From: Darksidea phi | Lineage: Eukaryota > Ascomycota > Dothideomycetes > Pleosporales > Lentitheciaceae | Assembly: GCA_030770425.1 (NCBI GenBank) | Contig: JASJFT010000038.1 | Coordinates: forward strand, 237,418-301,417 | Length of the DNA: 64,000 nucleotides | Direction: 5' to 3' | Shown here: piece by piece, positions 1 through 10,830 of the stretch | Numbering within the stretch: the stretch's first letter is position 1 | Layout of the letters: the number at the start of each line of letters is the position of its first letter | Program-made: the position numbers and the translations under genes | The notes under the pieces: generated by a model | The model's database searches: none | What the model was told of the DNA's origin: nothing | The model's input: only the letters and a program-made list of their open reading frames with translations

Positions 1-452
1 CAGGCACGTTTTGGGCCATCGTTGGACCCGTCACCACTGAGGTTTTGGGCATCGTGGACCTGCCATCGGCCTTATCTATCACTTGGCTGATTCTTGCACT
101 GCCCACAACGTGTAAGTCCCCGTCTCCATTCTGCCAGGGCGGTTGCTGACGTATGCACATAGTCTCCGAAGCAATTGGCCTTGAGATCGTAAGATTCAAT
201 GGCGGGAACTACATCGGAGCGATTATATTTATAGGATTTATGTATCTTGGAGCTGCGGCGTTGCTGTGGCTTGTCCGGGCGTGGAAGATTGGCGAGCTGG
301 AATATAAGGCGGCAACTTCCCGCGAGTATGAGGCGCACTTGGATCCGGTGACCGAGGGCATTGTTGGGGGGCAAGCTCGAGATGCGCTGACGTCTGCAAA
401 GGCGGCGAGAACGGCATTTGTAAAGAGGTTGTTCATGTGGCAGAAGGTGTAA
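1..452 (+). CDS. MCT-like MFS transporter, 3' end only
   Basis: The window opens inside this gene. Exon pieces 3-111 and 163-452 join across a 51-bp intron (GTAAGT donor at 112, CATAG acceptor ending at 162) and encode about 133 residues to a TAA stop. Two hydrophobic segments are visible: one around the phrase PSALSITWLILALPTT and a final one around IFIGFMYLGAAALLWLVRAW, followed by a short basic cytosolic tail. The GTFWAIVGPVTTEVLG loop and the last helix resemble the C-terminal half of fungal monocarboxylate-porter-like MFS proteins (Mch family), which move carboxylates or riboflavin across the plasma membrane; substrate cannot be told. The start and first two thirds lie outside the window. 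Family call is from remembered similarity. Confidence 0.7.
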
Positions 453-1636
453 TGCATACGAAGGAAGATACTTACGGTCGCCGTACCGTCTTTGTATATA
501 TGAGCGTGCATGCAATACAACATCTGTCAATACTCTCTAATTACCACACGTTTCTGTTTCCGAGTTCTTTGGGAAAAGCAAAACAGCAAATGGGACCCCG
601 GATTTCATTTCCACTGCATCCGCAGACCCTGAACGCGACCTTGTGGAGGGCTGCTAGCTCCCGCCCACTCGCAGCTGGCTGGCCAACATGCCTATGCCAT
701 CCCGCTGCCAGCGCGTTGCGGAAGCGTCGCAGGGAGTGTTCGTATATGATGTTTTGGAGTTTCACGCGTCGAAGCTTTTAAATCTCAACGAACCATACCC
801 GGGCAGTTTCGAGTCTCGACGACGCCCGCCAACCACCCGTTCTCCATTGGCGCTGACAACTGACACATTGACGTGGCAACATTATTGAGGGACTCTTATT
901 CGGCGTTGTCTGGACTCCTGAAGAGGCGAAGATGGGATGCATTGACGGTGACCTGCTGGTAATAGATTGCAAATGAGTGCACTTCGACGCGTTGGGAACG
1001 ATTGCGTCAGGGGCCTTCCGCCGCGGTGCATGTGAAGTCTGCTGCAGGCCGCCAACACATGTGAAGGACGATAGCCTCGCGCCATCGGCTTGGAGAGTGA
1101 GCTGAGGAATGCACCCTGCGACGTGTCCCGCCATCGGTGCAACGGCCCATGTGGCTCATCGATAATGTTCGGACCCCTGTAGGCTTCAAAGCGCGAGCTC
1201 CACACGCGCCCCCTGCCCTTGGACACGACACGTTCCCGGTAATCGGCCAATCGGCGAAGGCTGCTGACTTAGCATCTCCTTTCCAACTCAATTTCTTGAC
1301 CTTCGTCGGCGGCACACCTCCTCACAGCCGTCTCTCGTCCTCTTTGCTGTTGCTGCTACGGGATGGTTGCTCTTCCTGTCTCCAAGCCAGTGCCCGTCAA
1401 CCTCATGTCGCTCTTTTAGCCATACTGCGCTCCTTTCTTTTGTAGACTTAATTTACCATCAACGTCACACGTTGGCCTCCCGCCTCAAGACCCTCTAGCA
1501 TCGCCCGCACGCGTTACCTGCCTGCCAAACCAAGGACCGACCTAGGGCCCGCCTGATCGAGCATTCGAAATTTGCTCGGCGCGTCCTGGCTGTCGAAGTT
1601 GCGGATATCTCCTCTTCGGAGCCGATCGAACGTTGA
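453..1636. other. intergenic region
   Basis: About 1.2 kb between the MCT-like 3' end and the giant protein gene, both on the plus strand. The last 350 bp are pyrimidine-rich on the plus strand (many CCTC, TCTCG and CTTCC runs), as is common in fungal promoters and 5' leaders. Short open frames on both strands have no recognisable protein character. Nothing else is supported. Confidence 0.5.
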
Positions 1637-4600
1637 ATGCAAGCTCGACGCACCTCGGTCTCGCTTCCCCCGCCGTCGTCGCCTCCTTTTGCGCTGCCAT
1701 CAGCCTTCGAAGCGAACAGTCCCTCCGACGCGTGTGGCCCGCCGTCTCCGGCGCAGACTTTGTGGACAGCCCCTTCGCCGACGCAGACCCTGGGTCATTC
1801 GAGTCCCGAGCTTCCTCCTTTGCCCGCTTTCTCAGCCCTGGGAAGCGTCCAGCGCACACCCTCGACCGTCGCCCGACAGGACAGAACCGACAGTTCCTAC
1901 TACACGGCTAGTTGGGGTAGCCCCTACCGGAACCCCCCCCCTACGTACAACCCTCAACAGCTGCGGTCGACACATTTTGAAAGTGACGATTTTGAGGAGG
2001 ACTCTTCGCATCTTCAATTCGGTCTCGAGCATCTGCTGCCACCTACGTTGGTAGAAGGCGACTCACCGAATCGGTTCAACCTCGAGCATCTCATTCCACG
2101 CTTGGAGCATAACCAGTCGCCTAGCCAATTCAATCTCGACCATCTGATTCCATCCCGTCTTCCGGCCAATCTTGAACCGAGCCTTGACACACCAACCCGA
2201 CCTCACTTTCATTCCGGCGCCACTCCACGTGCAGCCGAATCCAGCGTCCCCGATCCCACCGAACAGTGGGTTCGTCAGTTCTTAGAAGGTCGCTGGAACC
2301 ACGAGGCGAACGATTGGCTGAGCGATAGTACTACTGATAGTGATTCGGGGAGCAAGTCGAAAACTGACCAGCTCCGTGCTCCTGTCCCCGCAAGGAAACA
2401 TAGAAGCAACAAGACCTTGAATCAGCTTGATTTTTGGTCCCATTTCAGCAAAGACCAAAAGCAAGAGCTCGGCAAGATGATGGCCTCACGGTATGCGAAT
2501 CCTGACGCGGCTGCACCGCACTCACGTCAGGGTTCAGGAACCAGTCTCCGGTCTCCACATGACCGTAGTACACACGCGGACAGACCTGCATCTTTAAGGG
2601 AAGCATCCGCCCCAGCATCTCCAAATCCATCTCTAGAGACTCCGAACAAGTCGTTACTAGCGCCACCCGCTCAGCCTGTAGCTACTCCTCGTGTGCGTAA
2701 GAAGGTCATGGTGAAGGGCAAAGGATGCGTCATTTCCATAGCTCGCGACATTCCACGGGGCACCCCTGGATATCCACCGAGGCCTATGAGCCCGAGGGCA
2801 GTACAAGAAAAGATGGAGCGATTTGAGCGTGAAGGATACGACACTCGAGGATTTGGACAACAGGTGGATGCCGATGCGCCTTGGGGGCTATCTGTTTCTC
2901 AGAATCGTGCCATCTGGCCCAATGATGACTATATAAAGACCGAACGGGCCGTTGCACCTAAAGTGCGGGTTCCCAGGAAGGCCGACTGGGACGCATATGT
3001 CAATCACTTGGTAGAGGCGAAGCTGGCAGCACTTGGTGTCGGTACAGGCGGTGAGGATGACACTCCATCGCCAATGTCAAGACAGGGATCTGTGCAACAC
3101 CCTGGACTACCTTTTTCGCCACCACTGCCTACGCCCTCTGGAGGAAGCCACCGCGGGCGACAAGGAAGCATTGTTTCTGGCGCGTTCCCGCTCGGACCGT
3201 CTCCTGGACACATGTCACGGCAGTCGGTCGCATCGCCAGCAGCCTTTGCCAACCCGCGTGCGAGCATGCACATGCACAGACATTCGACGTTCTCGCCTGC
3301 TAGCTTCATCCAACAAACAGTTTCACCAACGGGTGCTTGGTCGCCTGGCGGGTATTTTGGGGGGCAAGGTGTTCGTGGTGGATCGCCGGCCCTGCCTCCC
3401 CTACCTTTGAGCAGGCCCGATCTTGCCGATGTTAACTCACCCGGTTCTCCATTTGGCATGAGACCAGGCCAACAATTACCTCCTGCGCCAACTCACAAGG
3501 ATGACCTTATGGCTCAGATGCAACAGCAGCAGCAGCAACTCCAGGCTCAACTTATGCAGCAGCAACAGCAGCAACTCCTCGGACTGCGGCCGTCATCTAC
3601 GCTTGCAGAAGTTCCTGAAGACGAAGACGAGGAAGACGCCGTCCCCTCTATGAAAACCGCTACCCAAGCGAGACCAGAAATTGCTATACCTTCTCCTCGC
3701 CGCGGGCATCGTCACAACATCAGCGCAAACCTAGAGCGCGAAGCTCGTGATGCTGAATATCATCTGGAGGAGGCAATTGACAAACAATTTAATGAAGGAG
3801 GAGATTTTAGCACGGAACCGGAGACTGATCAGCTTAAGCCGGCGAAACCCGTTACTGATGTCGCATGGAAAGATTCTCGTCCAGTTCTACACCAGCCACA
3901 GCCGCACAATAGAGCCCACTCTCTCGCCAAGCCTCAACAATCCATGTCGTTCGCATTTGGTACCCAATCGGAAAACCCCCGAGGGGACAGTGATGGAGCG
4001 AAAACGAACATCTCTGACATCACAAACCCAAGCCTGGAAGATGGAGAGATCCGCGAAGATGACACGCGAAATAGCTCCGCACACCACTCCAAGGCGGCAT
4101 CTCAGGTCAGCAACTCATGGAAGGATTCCAAGTTTGCATTCGGCAAGCCCAGTTCTGCGATGCACAGCAAGCACACGTCGCGATCTTCAATCTCAAGGCT
4201 GAATGGCGAAGCTAAGGAGTTCAAATTCAACCCAACTGCCACGTTCAGCCCAGGGTCGTCTTTCTCAGGCTTCTCTTCATTTACACCTGTGCTCAAGTCA
4301 CCTGCCGATGGCGTGTCAGGAAGCAACAAGACGAGCGTCGACGGAATGTCTGCTTTCAATGTCTCAGCCCCTGCGCTCAAACCGGATGCCCCAGCATTCA
4401 GACCAGATGTTCCCGCCTTCAAACCTACTGCACCCCCTTTTGTCTTCAAACCTGCAGCTCAAGCTTCCGAGTTCAACCCGGCGGGTACAACTGGCTCTAC
4501 TGTGCCTTCTGGCGGCTTCAGCTTCTTGTCCAAGGGCCCCTCCTTCAAACCCGATGTGCCTGCTTTCAAACCTGGTATCCCCGAGTTTGTTCCGACAAGC

Positions 4601-7600
4601 TCTACTTCGACCGGTCTGTCTTCTAGCATCTTCGGCAATGTGGATATATCAGCAAGTGACATTGTTAAGCCTGCGAAGCGTTCTAAAGCAGTGCCCATCG
4701 TACGCCCTGATGCGACCCGCCAGAAGACCCCAGAGAAGGCTGATGAAGAAATGGGTGAAGACGAGGAAGGTCGCGTCACCCAAGCTGATGGACGTGAGAA
4801 ACGTGCCAGACGTGGGCGGAATGATGGGGATGAAATGCCTAGATTTGCGCTACAGCCATTCCTTCCCTCGCAGCCTTTGGGCGAACTTCAACAACCACAG
4901 GCGCCTAGAGTGGAACCCGCGATCGAAAAGGAGGTGAAGGCGGACGAGAAGGAGAATCTGTCACCTGACGCGTCGCGGGCGCCGTCCAAGTCGAAGAGCC
5001 CTGAGCCTCTGTCATTGCAGCGCGCATCCCCACCAATTGAACCAAGCCCGCCAACCCCACAGGCTGAAGAGTCTACGGAGTCCAGGACACCGATTGATGA
5101 TCTGTCGGCCCATGAAAGCGACGCGGTCACACCTACGGTTGAAGAGGCTCCGAAGCTAGGTACGAAGAAGCACGGGCACAGAAGTACCCTCTCTGCGACG
5201 GCAAAGCCATTCGACTTCCCACTGCAATTCAGCACTGCCGGCTACGATTTTGGTATTCATGTCACGAAGCCTTCCGTCGCACGGACCGAAGACGAAGCTA
5301 CCCGTACCAGCCCGCCACGACAGGGCAGCCGGAGTCCAGCAACTACTTTCCGGCCAAGCGACGATGGTTCTTTCAAGACTGCTCTAGAGTCTCGCAGGCA
5401 TGTACCGTATCCTGAGAGTGAGAGCCTTGATTTCGACCATCTTGGTCATGCCTCCTTCAATGACATTGATGCTGTAATGAAGCACATGAACGAAGAAGGA
5501 TCCGACTTTGGTGTAGAGCGCGATGAGCATTCTTGGGAGCATTCTTCTCCAAGGAGATCGCCTCATGATTTTGATCGCTCTGATTTGCCACCAGGCGCTA
5601 ATTTGCTGCGTAGCGACGCGCCTAGTCCTAGTCCCCGAAGACTATACGCGCCACAAAACATGCACGCGTCCTCGACGTCGATGACGCAGGATCCATTTGA
5701 TGATGAACGCGCCGGTCTTGCGTACGAGTCACCTGTGCACCGTTTGAATAACGCGGACGAGGTACCAATGAGCGACTGGGATGAAGGTATCTTATCTGAA
5801 GGTGAAGACAAAATCCAAACGCGCAGCCGATTCTTCGACAACCACGTCGATGACCTCATTGGGCGCCTCTTGCACTCGCGTCTTGGTCCGCTAGAGAAGA
5901 ATCTTCAAAGCATCCAGGAATCTATCACTACGATGTCCCAACGTCCTAGGCGGGGTCGACGGAGCATGTCCACTAATGAGCGACTTGATAGCGATGCCGA
6001 CGATGAGGACGACGAATGGGGTACCGACTCGCATTACCGTAACCGATCTCCTGGCAAGAACCGTAAACTGGAGAAGATCCGATCCATCATCAAAGAAGCG
6101 CTCGACTCTCATCAGCCGCCAGTTACTTCTCTGCCGGTGCCTGTTCCCGAACCTGTACTACCCGAAAAGATTCGTGACATCGTCTTAGAAGCTTTGGCTG
6201 CGCACCAATCCCAGGCCGCGCCTGCTGAGCACGTGAAATCAGAGAATGTGCAGGAGATGATTATGGAGGCTTTCGCTCGCCATCAAGCTCAATGGACACC
6301 ACCCAAGTTTGAGTATGTGCCTGCCGATCAGATCCGAGCCATCGTGGAGGATACAATCGTTGCCCACAAGCCTGCACCCATAGAGCCCACCACTGAACCC
6401 ATCAAGACGGAGGATATCCGGTCTATTGTTGCAGAGGTCGTCGCTTCAAACGCCAAGCCAGCTGCTGAGCCGGTGCAACCGGATGACATTCGTCTCATCG
6501 TGATGGAGGCTTTTGCGACGCATGCTCCTGTTCCTGAGCAAATCCGGCCTGAGGACATTAAGACCATAGTCGCTGAAGCTATTGCGTCCCAGCAGCCTAC
6601 CATCGAACCCCTTCAACCCGAAGCTATTCGCTCGATCGTTGTCGAAGCACTTTCAGCTCATCAACCACCAGCGCCTGCTGTCGAGTCTCTGCAGCCCGAA
6701 ATGATTCGCTCAATCGTTACCGAAGCCATCATTTCTCATGCGCCTCCTGCGGTCGCTGTCACGCCTCCCGAACCTGTGCAACCAGACACGATTCGCTCCA
6801 TTGTTGCGGAAGCTCTAGCATCCCACAAACCTGCACCCGCCCTGGAAGCACCCATCGATCTCCCGCAGCCTCAAGTTGATATGTCCGAGATCTACCAGGT
6901 TATTGGTAGCTTGAAGGCTTCTATCGCGCAGACGACCAGCCATCATCTCCAGGCTGAAGATGTCCGCGAGCTCATCGACGATGCGTTCAAGCGACAGAAT
7001 ATGGAGGTTGCCAAGCGCGAGGAGGTTCGGGCAATTCAGGAGAGGGATGCACGTATTGCAGATCTGGAAGCAATGCTCAAGGAAACTACCATGCGCTTCG
7101 ACGCCGAGGCTGAGGCACGCCGTGAGCTGGAAGCCCGTGAAGCAAACAGCGCACGTCTCCTCGATGTTACCGAGAAGGAACTCGTCCTACTCCGTGAACA
7201 AGCCAGTGATGATGAGACCAAGATTCGATTGCTTAAGGAAGAGTGTGAAGTGTCCCGTCGCAGTATTGATTCGTTCAATGCCGATGGTGACGAGGTTCGC
7301 AGCAAACTCGTTGATCTTCAAATTGAGAATGACGAGCTCAAGAGTAAAGCCGTTGCTCTCGTGAGCACTGAAGCAGATACGAGAAGGAAGCTCGAAACCG
7401 TCACTGCTGAGAATGAGGCCTTGACCTACACCTTGGAGGAGCATCGTCTCTCTGCTAACAAGTGGCGAGCTGATCTTCAGCATGCTCACGAGGAGGCGGA
7501 CAAGATGCGCACCACCATCGAACACTCTCGGCTTCAGGCTGAAGAAGCAACGCGGGTTCGGGAATCTATGCGCGCCAAATTCGAAAAACTCCAGCAAGAC

Positions 7601-9259
7601 ATGGTTCTGGTTGCTAGCCAAGCTACTTCCGAGCGTGCTCAGTGGCAGAAGAGCGATGAAGAGCACATGAAGAAGTACGAAATCCTCAGCGCTCGTATTG
7701 AAGCTGAGGGACGGACACGCGAGCGTCTTGAGCGCGAGCTTGAAAGACTTGAAAGTCAAGAACGTGAGGGTATGAAGCTCAGGGTTGCTCTTGAGCAAAC
7801 ACAGAAGCATAATACCAGGCTCGAAGAGACTATTGAGCAGCTCAAGCAGGAGAGCGAAGAACACAAGAGGGCTGCCGAACGGTATGAGCGCGAGTTCAGA
7901 GAAGCAAGAGAGGCAGCACATGTGGAAATACGTCGCATGCGTGTGTTGATGGAGGCCGATCTCGACAAAGCCAACAACCAAGTCAACATTGTCCGCCACG
8001 ATCTAGAAAGCGAGACAGCCCGTGTCCGCGCGGAGCTCGATAACGTCCGAATGGATGCCGACACTGCCAAGGAGAAGCATGAGCTGGACCTAGAGGCCGC
8101 TGCGGACGCGAAGAAGGCTGCTGTCAGCGAAGTCTTAGAGAAGCAGCAGCTTGTTCTCCAAGAACAACTGCAGGTCTTTGAACGTCGCTTTGAGGCTGCC
8201 AACAAGGAGCACGCCCGAGTACTAAATATTGCCCGCGAGGACAAGGAGCGTGCCGAAGCTTTCCACAACGATCGACTTGCGCTCGCCGATGCTAAAATGG
8301 ACAACCTACGTGATAAGGTTGCTTTGCTCGAAGAGAAGCTAGCCGTCGCTAAGGAAGCCGCTAGTGCCGCCGTCGCTGCGGCTCAAAATGTGAAGTCTCC
8401 GGCTGCTGCAACTTCATCATATGCCTCCGGCGCATTTGACAAAATCTCGCCTCAAGCGCTCCGTGAGTCCATCTCGGTACTTCAAGAGCAGCTCCAAGAA
8501 CGGGAATCGCGCATTGAATCGCTTGAGCACAAGCTCGCCGATGCTGACACTGACGCACCTGCCAAATTGAAAGAGCGCGACACAGAAATCAACTGGCTCC
8601 GCGAGCTCCTCGGCGTCCGCATTGATGACTTAACCGACCTTATCAACTCGCTTGCCCAGCCCTCTTTCGACCGCGAAACTGTCCGCGATGCTGCTATTCG
8701 CATTCGAACCAACTTGCAGATGGAGCAGTCGGAGAAAGAGCGGCTGATGGCGGGTGGCCAACAATCGTTCCCGACACTTGCCACACTCTCTAACTTCGCC
8801 TCGCCGAAAGCGGTCCAACTCGCTGCCGCCTTTGGCAACTGGCGTAGCAAAGGTCGTGAAAATGCTTCCTCGGCTTTAGCAGGAAACTCTAGCACTACTT
8901 CTTCGCGCAACCAAACACCATCCCGCAATGCTCCCGCTACCGCACAATCTTTCCTCTCCGGGCTCATGACGCCGCCGACGTCAAACCTCCGCCGTACACC
9001 AGACCTCCCTTCTTCCGGCGCCCGTCCGCAAGCTCTCCGTTCGAATTCAAGCGGTTCGAAGGGCTCAGCAGCGGGCTTTCCAAGCTTAGGCAAGCAGCCG
9101 CAAGTCCCTAGCACGCCACCGCTACTAAGGAAAGCGAGCTACGATCAAGACGCGGAGATAGAGCGGTTCAGCGAGAGCGGATTCTATGATGACGAGAGCA
9201 CGGTTGATGGGGACGTGACGCCTATTGGGCTGAACTTTGGTTCGGAACTCCGGCGGTAA
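1637..9259 (+). CDS. giant low-complexity / coiled-coil protein with IRxIVxEA repeats
   Basis: A single uninterrupted frame of 2540 residues begins with ATG at 1637. Residues 1-350 are Ser/Pro/Thr-rich. A more ordered patch at about 350-480 contains KKVMVKGKGCVISI, EREGYDTRGFG and a tryptophan-containing segment. A glutamine-rich stretch follows at about 628-647. Residues 770-1010 carry three FG-type motifs (FAFGTQ, FAFGKP, SIFGNV) and repeated PAFKP-like motifs. An acidic Ser/Pro region precedes about ten tandem IRxIVxEA units at about 1476-1735. Residues 1785-2250 form a long Glu/Arg/Lys heptad coiled coil, and a conserved-looking block (DDLTDLINSLAQPSFDRETV) sits near 2330. The tail is again Ser-rich. 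I do not recognise a characterised family; such proteins are often auto-labelled myosin heavy chain, but there is no motor domain. A scaffolding role is only inference. Confidence 0.85.
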   Translation: MQARRTSVSLPPPSSPPFALPSAFEANSPSDACGPPSPAQTLWTAPSPTQTLGHSSPELPPLPAFSALGSVQRTPSTVARQDRTDSSYYTASWGSPYRNPPPTYNPQQLRSTHFESDDFEEDSSHLQFGLEHLLPPTLVEGDSPNRFNLEHLIPRLEHNQSPSQFNLDHLIPSRLPANLEPSLDTPTRPHFHSGATPRAAESSVPDPTEQWVRQFLEGRWNHEANDWLSDSTTDSDSGSKSKTDQLRAPVPARKHRSNKTLNQLDFWSHFSKDQKQELGKMMASRYANPDAAAPHSRQGSGTSLRSPHDRSTHADRPASLREASAPASPNPSLETPNKSLLAPPAQPVATPRVRKKVMVKGKGCVISIARDIPRGTPGYPPRPMSPRAVQEKMERFEREGYDTRGFGQQVDADAPWGLSVSQNRAIWPNDDYIKTERAVAPKVRVPRKADWDAYVNHLVEAKLAALGVGTGGEDDTPSPMSRQGSVQHPGLPFSPPLPTPSGGSHRGRQGSIVSGAFPLGPSPGHMSRQSVASPAAFANPRASMHMHRHSTFSPASFIQQTVSPTGAWSPGGYFGGQGVRGGSPALPPLPLSRPDLADVNSPGSPFGMRPGQQLPPAPTHKDDLMAQMQQQQQQLQAQLMQQQQQQLLGLRPSSTLAEVPEDEDEEDAVPSMKTATQARPEIAIPSPRRGHRHNISANLEREARDAEYHLEEAIDKQFNEGGDFSTEPETDQLKPAKPVTDVAWKDSRPVLHQPQPHNRAHSLAKPQQSMSFAFGTQSENPRGDSDGAKTNISDITNPSLEDGEIREDDTRNSSAHHSKAASQVSNSWKDSKFAFGKPSSAMHSKHTSRSSISRLNGEAKEFKFNPTATFSPGSSFSGFSSFTPVLKSPADGVSGSNKTSVDGMSAFNVSAPALKPDAPAFRPDVPAFKPTAPPFVFKPAAQASEFNPAGTTGSTVPSGGFSFLSKGPSFKPDVPAFKPGIPEFVPTSSTSTGLSSSIFGNVDISASDIVKPAKRSKAVPIVRPDATRQKTPEKADEEMGEDEEGRVTQADGREKRARRGRNDGDEMPRFALQPFLPSQPLGELQQPQAPRVEPAIEKEVKADEKENLSPDASRAPSKSKSPEPLSLQRASPPIEPSPPTPQAEESTESRTPIDDLSAHESDAVTPTVEEAPKLGTKKHGHRSTLSATAKPFDFPLQFSTAGYDFGIHVTKPSVARTEDEATRTSPPRQGSRSPATTFRPSDDGSFKTALESRRHVPYPESESLDFDHLGHASFNDIDAVMKHMNEEGSDFGVERDEHSWEHSSPRRSPHDFDRSDLPPGANLLRSDAPSPSPRRLYAPQNMHASSTSMTQDPFDDERAGLAYESPVHRLNNADEVPMSDWDEGILSEGEDKIQTRSRFFDNHVDDLIGRLLHSRLGPLEKNLQSIQESITTMSQRPRRGRRSMSTNERLDSDADDEDDEWGTDSHYRNRSPGKNRKLEKIRSIIKEALDSHQPPVTSLPVPVPEPVLPEKIRDIVLEALAAHQSQAAPAEHVKSENVQEMIMEAFARHQAQWTPPKFEYVPADQIRAIVEDTIVAHKPAPIEPTTEPIKTEDIRSIVAEVVASNAKPAAEPVQPDDIRLIVMEAFATHAPVPEQIRPEDIKTIVAEAIASQQPTIEPLQPEAIRSIVVEALSAHQPPAPAVESLQPEMIRSIVTEAIISHAPPAVAVTPPEPVQPDTIRSIVAEALASHKPAPALEAPIDLPQPQVDMSEIYQVIGSLKASIAQTTSHHLQAEDVRELIDDAFKRQNMEVAKREEVRAIQERDARIADLEAMLKETTMRFDAEAEARRELEAREANSARLLDVTEKELVLLREQASDDETKIRLLKEECEVSRRSIDSFNADGDEVRSKLVDLQIENDELKSKAVALVSTEADTRRKLETVTAENEALTYTLEEHRLSANKWRADLQHAHEEADKMRTTIEHSRLQAEEATRVRESMRAKFEKLQQDMVLVASQATSERAQWQKSDEEHMKKYEILSARIEAEGRTRERLERELERLESQEREGMKLRVALEQTQKHNTRLEETIEQLKQESEEHKRAAERYEREFREAREAAHVEIRRMRVLMEADLDKANNQVNIVRHDLESETARVRAELDNVRMDADTAKEKHELDLEAAADAKKAAVSEVLEKQQLVLQEQLQVFERRFEAANKEHARVLNIAREDKERAEAFHNDRLALADAKMDNLRDKVALLEEKLAVAKEAASAAVAAAQNVKSPAAATSSYASGAFDKISPQALRESISVLQEQLQERESRIESLEHKLADADTDAPAKLKERDTEINWLRELLGVRIDDLTDLINSLAQPSFDRETVRDAAIRIRTNLQMEQSEKERLMAGGQQSFPTLATLSNFASPKAVQLAAAFGNWRSKGRENASSALAGNSSTTSSRNQTPSRNAPATAQSFLSGLMTPPTSNLRRTPDLPSSGARPQALRSNSSGSKGSAAGFPSLGKQPQVPSTPPLLRKASYDQDAEIERFSESGFYDDESTVDGDVTPIGLNFGSELRR
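3515..3575 (+). repeat. CAG/CAA repeat coding polyglutamine
   Basis: Interrupted CAG and CAA codons inside the giant protein gene encode two runs of five to six glutamines separated by LQAQLM. The mixed CAG/CAA codons argue for an amino-acid-level tract rather than a pure DNA microsatellite. Confidence 0.85.
6062..6836 (+). repeat. tandem IRxIVxEA protein repeat, about ten units
   Basis: Within the giant protein, units of roughly 24-31 residues share the core IR(S/D/L)IV(A/V/M)EA(L/I/F)..H, separated by Pro-rich linkers. Examples in order are KIRSIIKEALDSH, KIRDIVLEALAAH, NVQEMIMEAFARH, QIRAIVEDTIVAH, DIRSIVAEVVASN, DIRLIVMEAFATH, DIKTIVAEAIASQ, AIRSIVVEALSAH, MIRSIVTEAIISH and TIRSIVAEALASH. 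A degenerate copy (DVRELIDDAFKRQ) follows just before the coiled coil at about 6960. Each unit reads as a short amphipathic helix. DNA identity between units is moderate, so this is an old array. Confidence 0.9.
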
Positions 9260-10830
9260 CGTCTCATAACAACAACATACCACATAACTTGGATACTGCA
9301 GAAACATTTCCTTTGTACAATTTTCCTATACTGTTCTGGCTCGCATACGAGCGTCCCGTCTCTTTCTCTGTACGTCTTGAGTTGTATATGTCTCTCGCTT
9401 TGTTGTGTAGTTTTGCGCCTTAATGCTCGCTTTCCTCGAAAAACTGCCCCCGTTCCCTACCTTTTTTTTGACTGTTGTGGCTACTGCTGTCTTTAGCGAT
9501 ATGAGCATCGGATATACCCCCAGTGCGAGTTTGCGGTAGATTGGATATCTTGGATTGGATTTGCGTTGGGTCTAAATTGTACCTACCTGCTGGACATTTG
9601 TTTGTCTTTGTGTTGATGTGGTGGTGGTAGATGGGGAGGTGGATATATGTGGATTAAATTGTAATATGCTTATAGACTTTGAGTTAAGTGTGTTGGGGGT
9701 GTGATGTGATGTGATGTGGTGGGTGTAGGTGTGTGAAATGCGATTGTGAATGTATAGTCCGGCATGTTGAAGTTGAAGCTGGTGAAGATATCTGACATGC
9801 CTTCCCTTTCGTTAGCCTGATGGCTGAAAGGGCTGTAACTTCTTCATGTTAAATCGTCCCCTTAAGCTGATGTAGTTTAGAGACGCAGCTATAGATGGCT
9901 ACGTTCTCAGCCTTAACAACTGAGATAGAAAGTTTTTCATTGCGTGTAGTTTTAGGTGGGACAAATGTAGCTAATGACTAATGCGTGGCTAAACCCATGT
10001 GTGGCTGTGCTAACACCCTTCACCCTCTAGATAATGGAGGGGCTGGGGCATCCAATGTATTGTAAAGAAAAAAAGAAAGCTTAAAGGCAAAGTTCCGGCA
10101 CGTGCCACGCCCTCTCTGGGGCTCTGGTCGTTGCTCGCGGCATGCGAAAGAGTTTTGAATGTAGGTCAAAGATACAGGAGTGCATAGTGATTGTATCATT
10201 TTTGCAGATGCTACCGGGCTGTTGCTTGTGCAAATGCAAAGCTCCGTTGACCATGATTGTGTGCGATACGTATAGTATTCTGACAGAAGCTAGGATACGC
10301 TTTACTCAGTAGGACGTACGAAAGTGTCACAGACTTTTGCCCTAGTACTGTAAGTTATGAGGTATAGAACCCGCCTTTAACGCCTGGGGCAATACAGGTG
10401 GCTCCAGCTCAAAGAGGAAACTATGGAAGCACTTGTTCTAAGATATTCCAAGGGAGAGAAGCTGATAGGCCTTAAAAGTTAGCCCGAGTACCTTTAAATG
10501 CCACTCAGTTCAAGGCTGAAGGGTGTCCGAGAGCTTTAAAAATATCGATAGCGGCTTGTAGCGGCTTCCGGTATAGAAAATTGGAATCTTTCGCCAGCTC
10601 CATGAACTTTCAGCGACATCGGACTCGCAGCTGTCAACGTTCGTAGTGTCGATGCTTTTGCATACACGTGAACTGGCGTTGTACTCGTCGCGAAGCACCC
10701 CTCATGCCCCACCCCGGCTTCCATCGGCTGAAGGTTGCACCACTGCATCACCGGCTTTCGCACTCGCAACTACAAATAAAATTCTCTTGGGCCGGCATCT
10801 AGCTTCACTCAACTTTTAAACACTTTTACA
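9260..10830. other. intergenic region
   Basis: About 1.6 kb between two plus-strand genes. The first part should hold the 3' UTR of the giant gene. A short GTGAT microsatellite-like run lies at about 9700-9720. Just before the next gene, AAATAAAA at about 10775-10785 is a possible TATA-like element 50-60 bp upstream of the start codon. No gene is supported. Confidence 0.5.

Noticed and set aside
7187..7999. 270-codon open frame on the minus strand within the giant protein gene
   Set aside because: It is antisense to a strongly coding coiled-coil region whose biased codons leave the reverse frame open; it has no family features.
8482..9114. 210-codon minus-strand frame
   Set aside because: Antisense shadow of the giant protein's C-terminal region, with no recognisable protein character.
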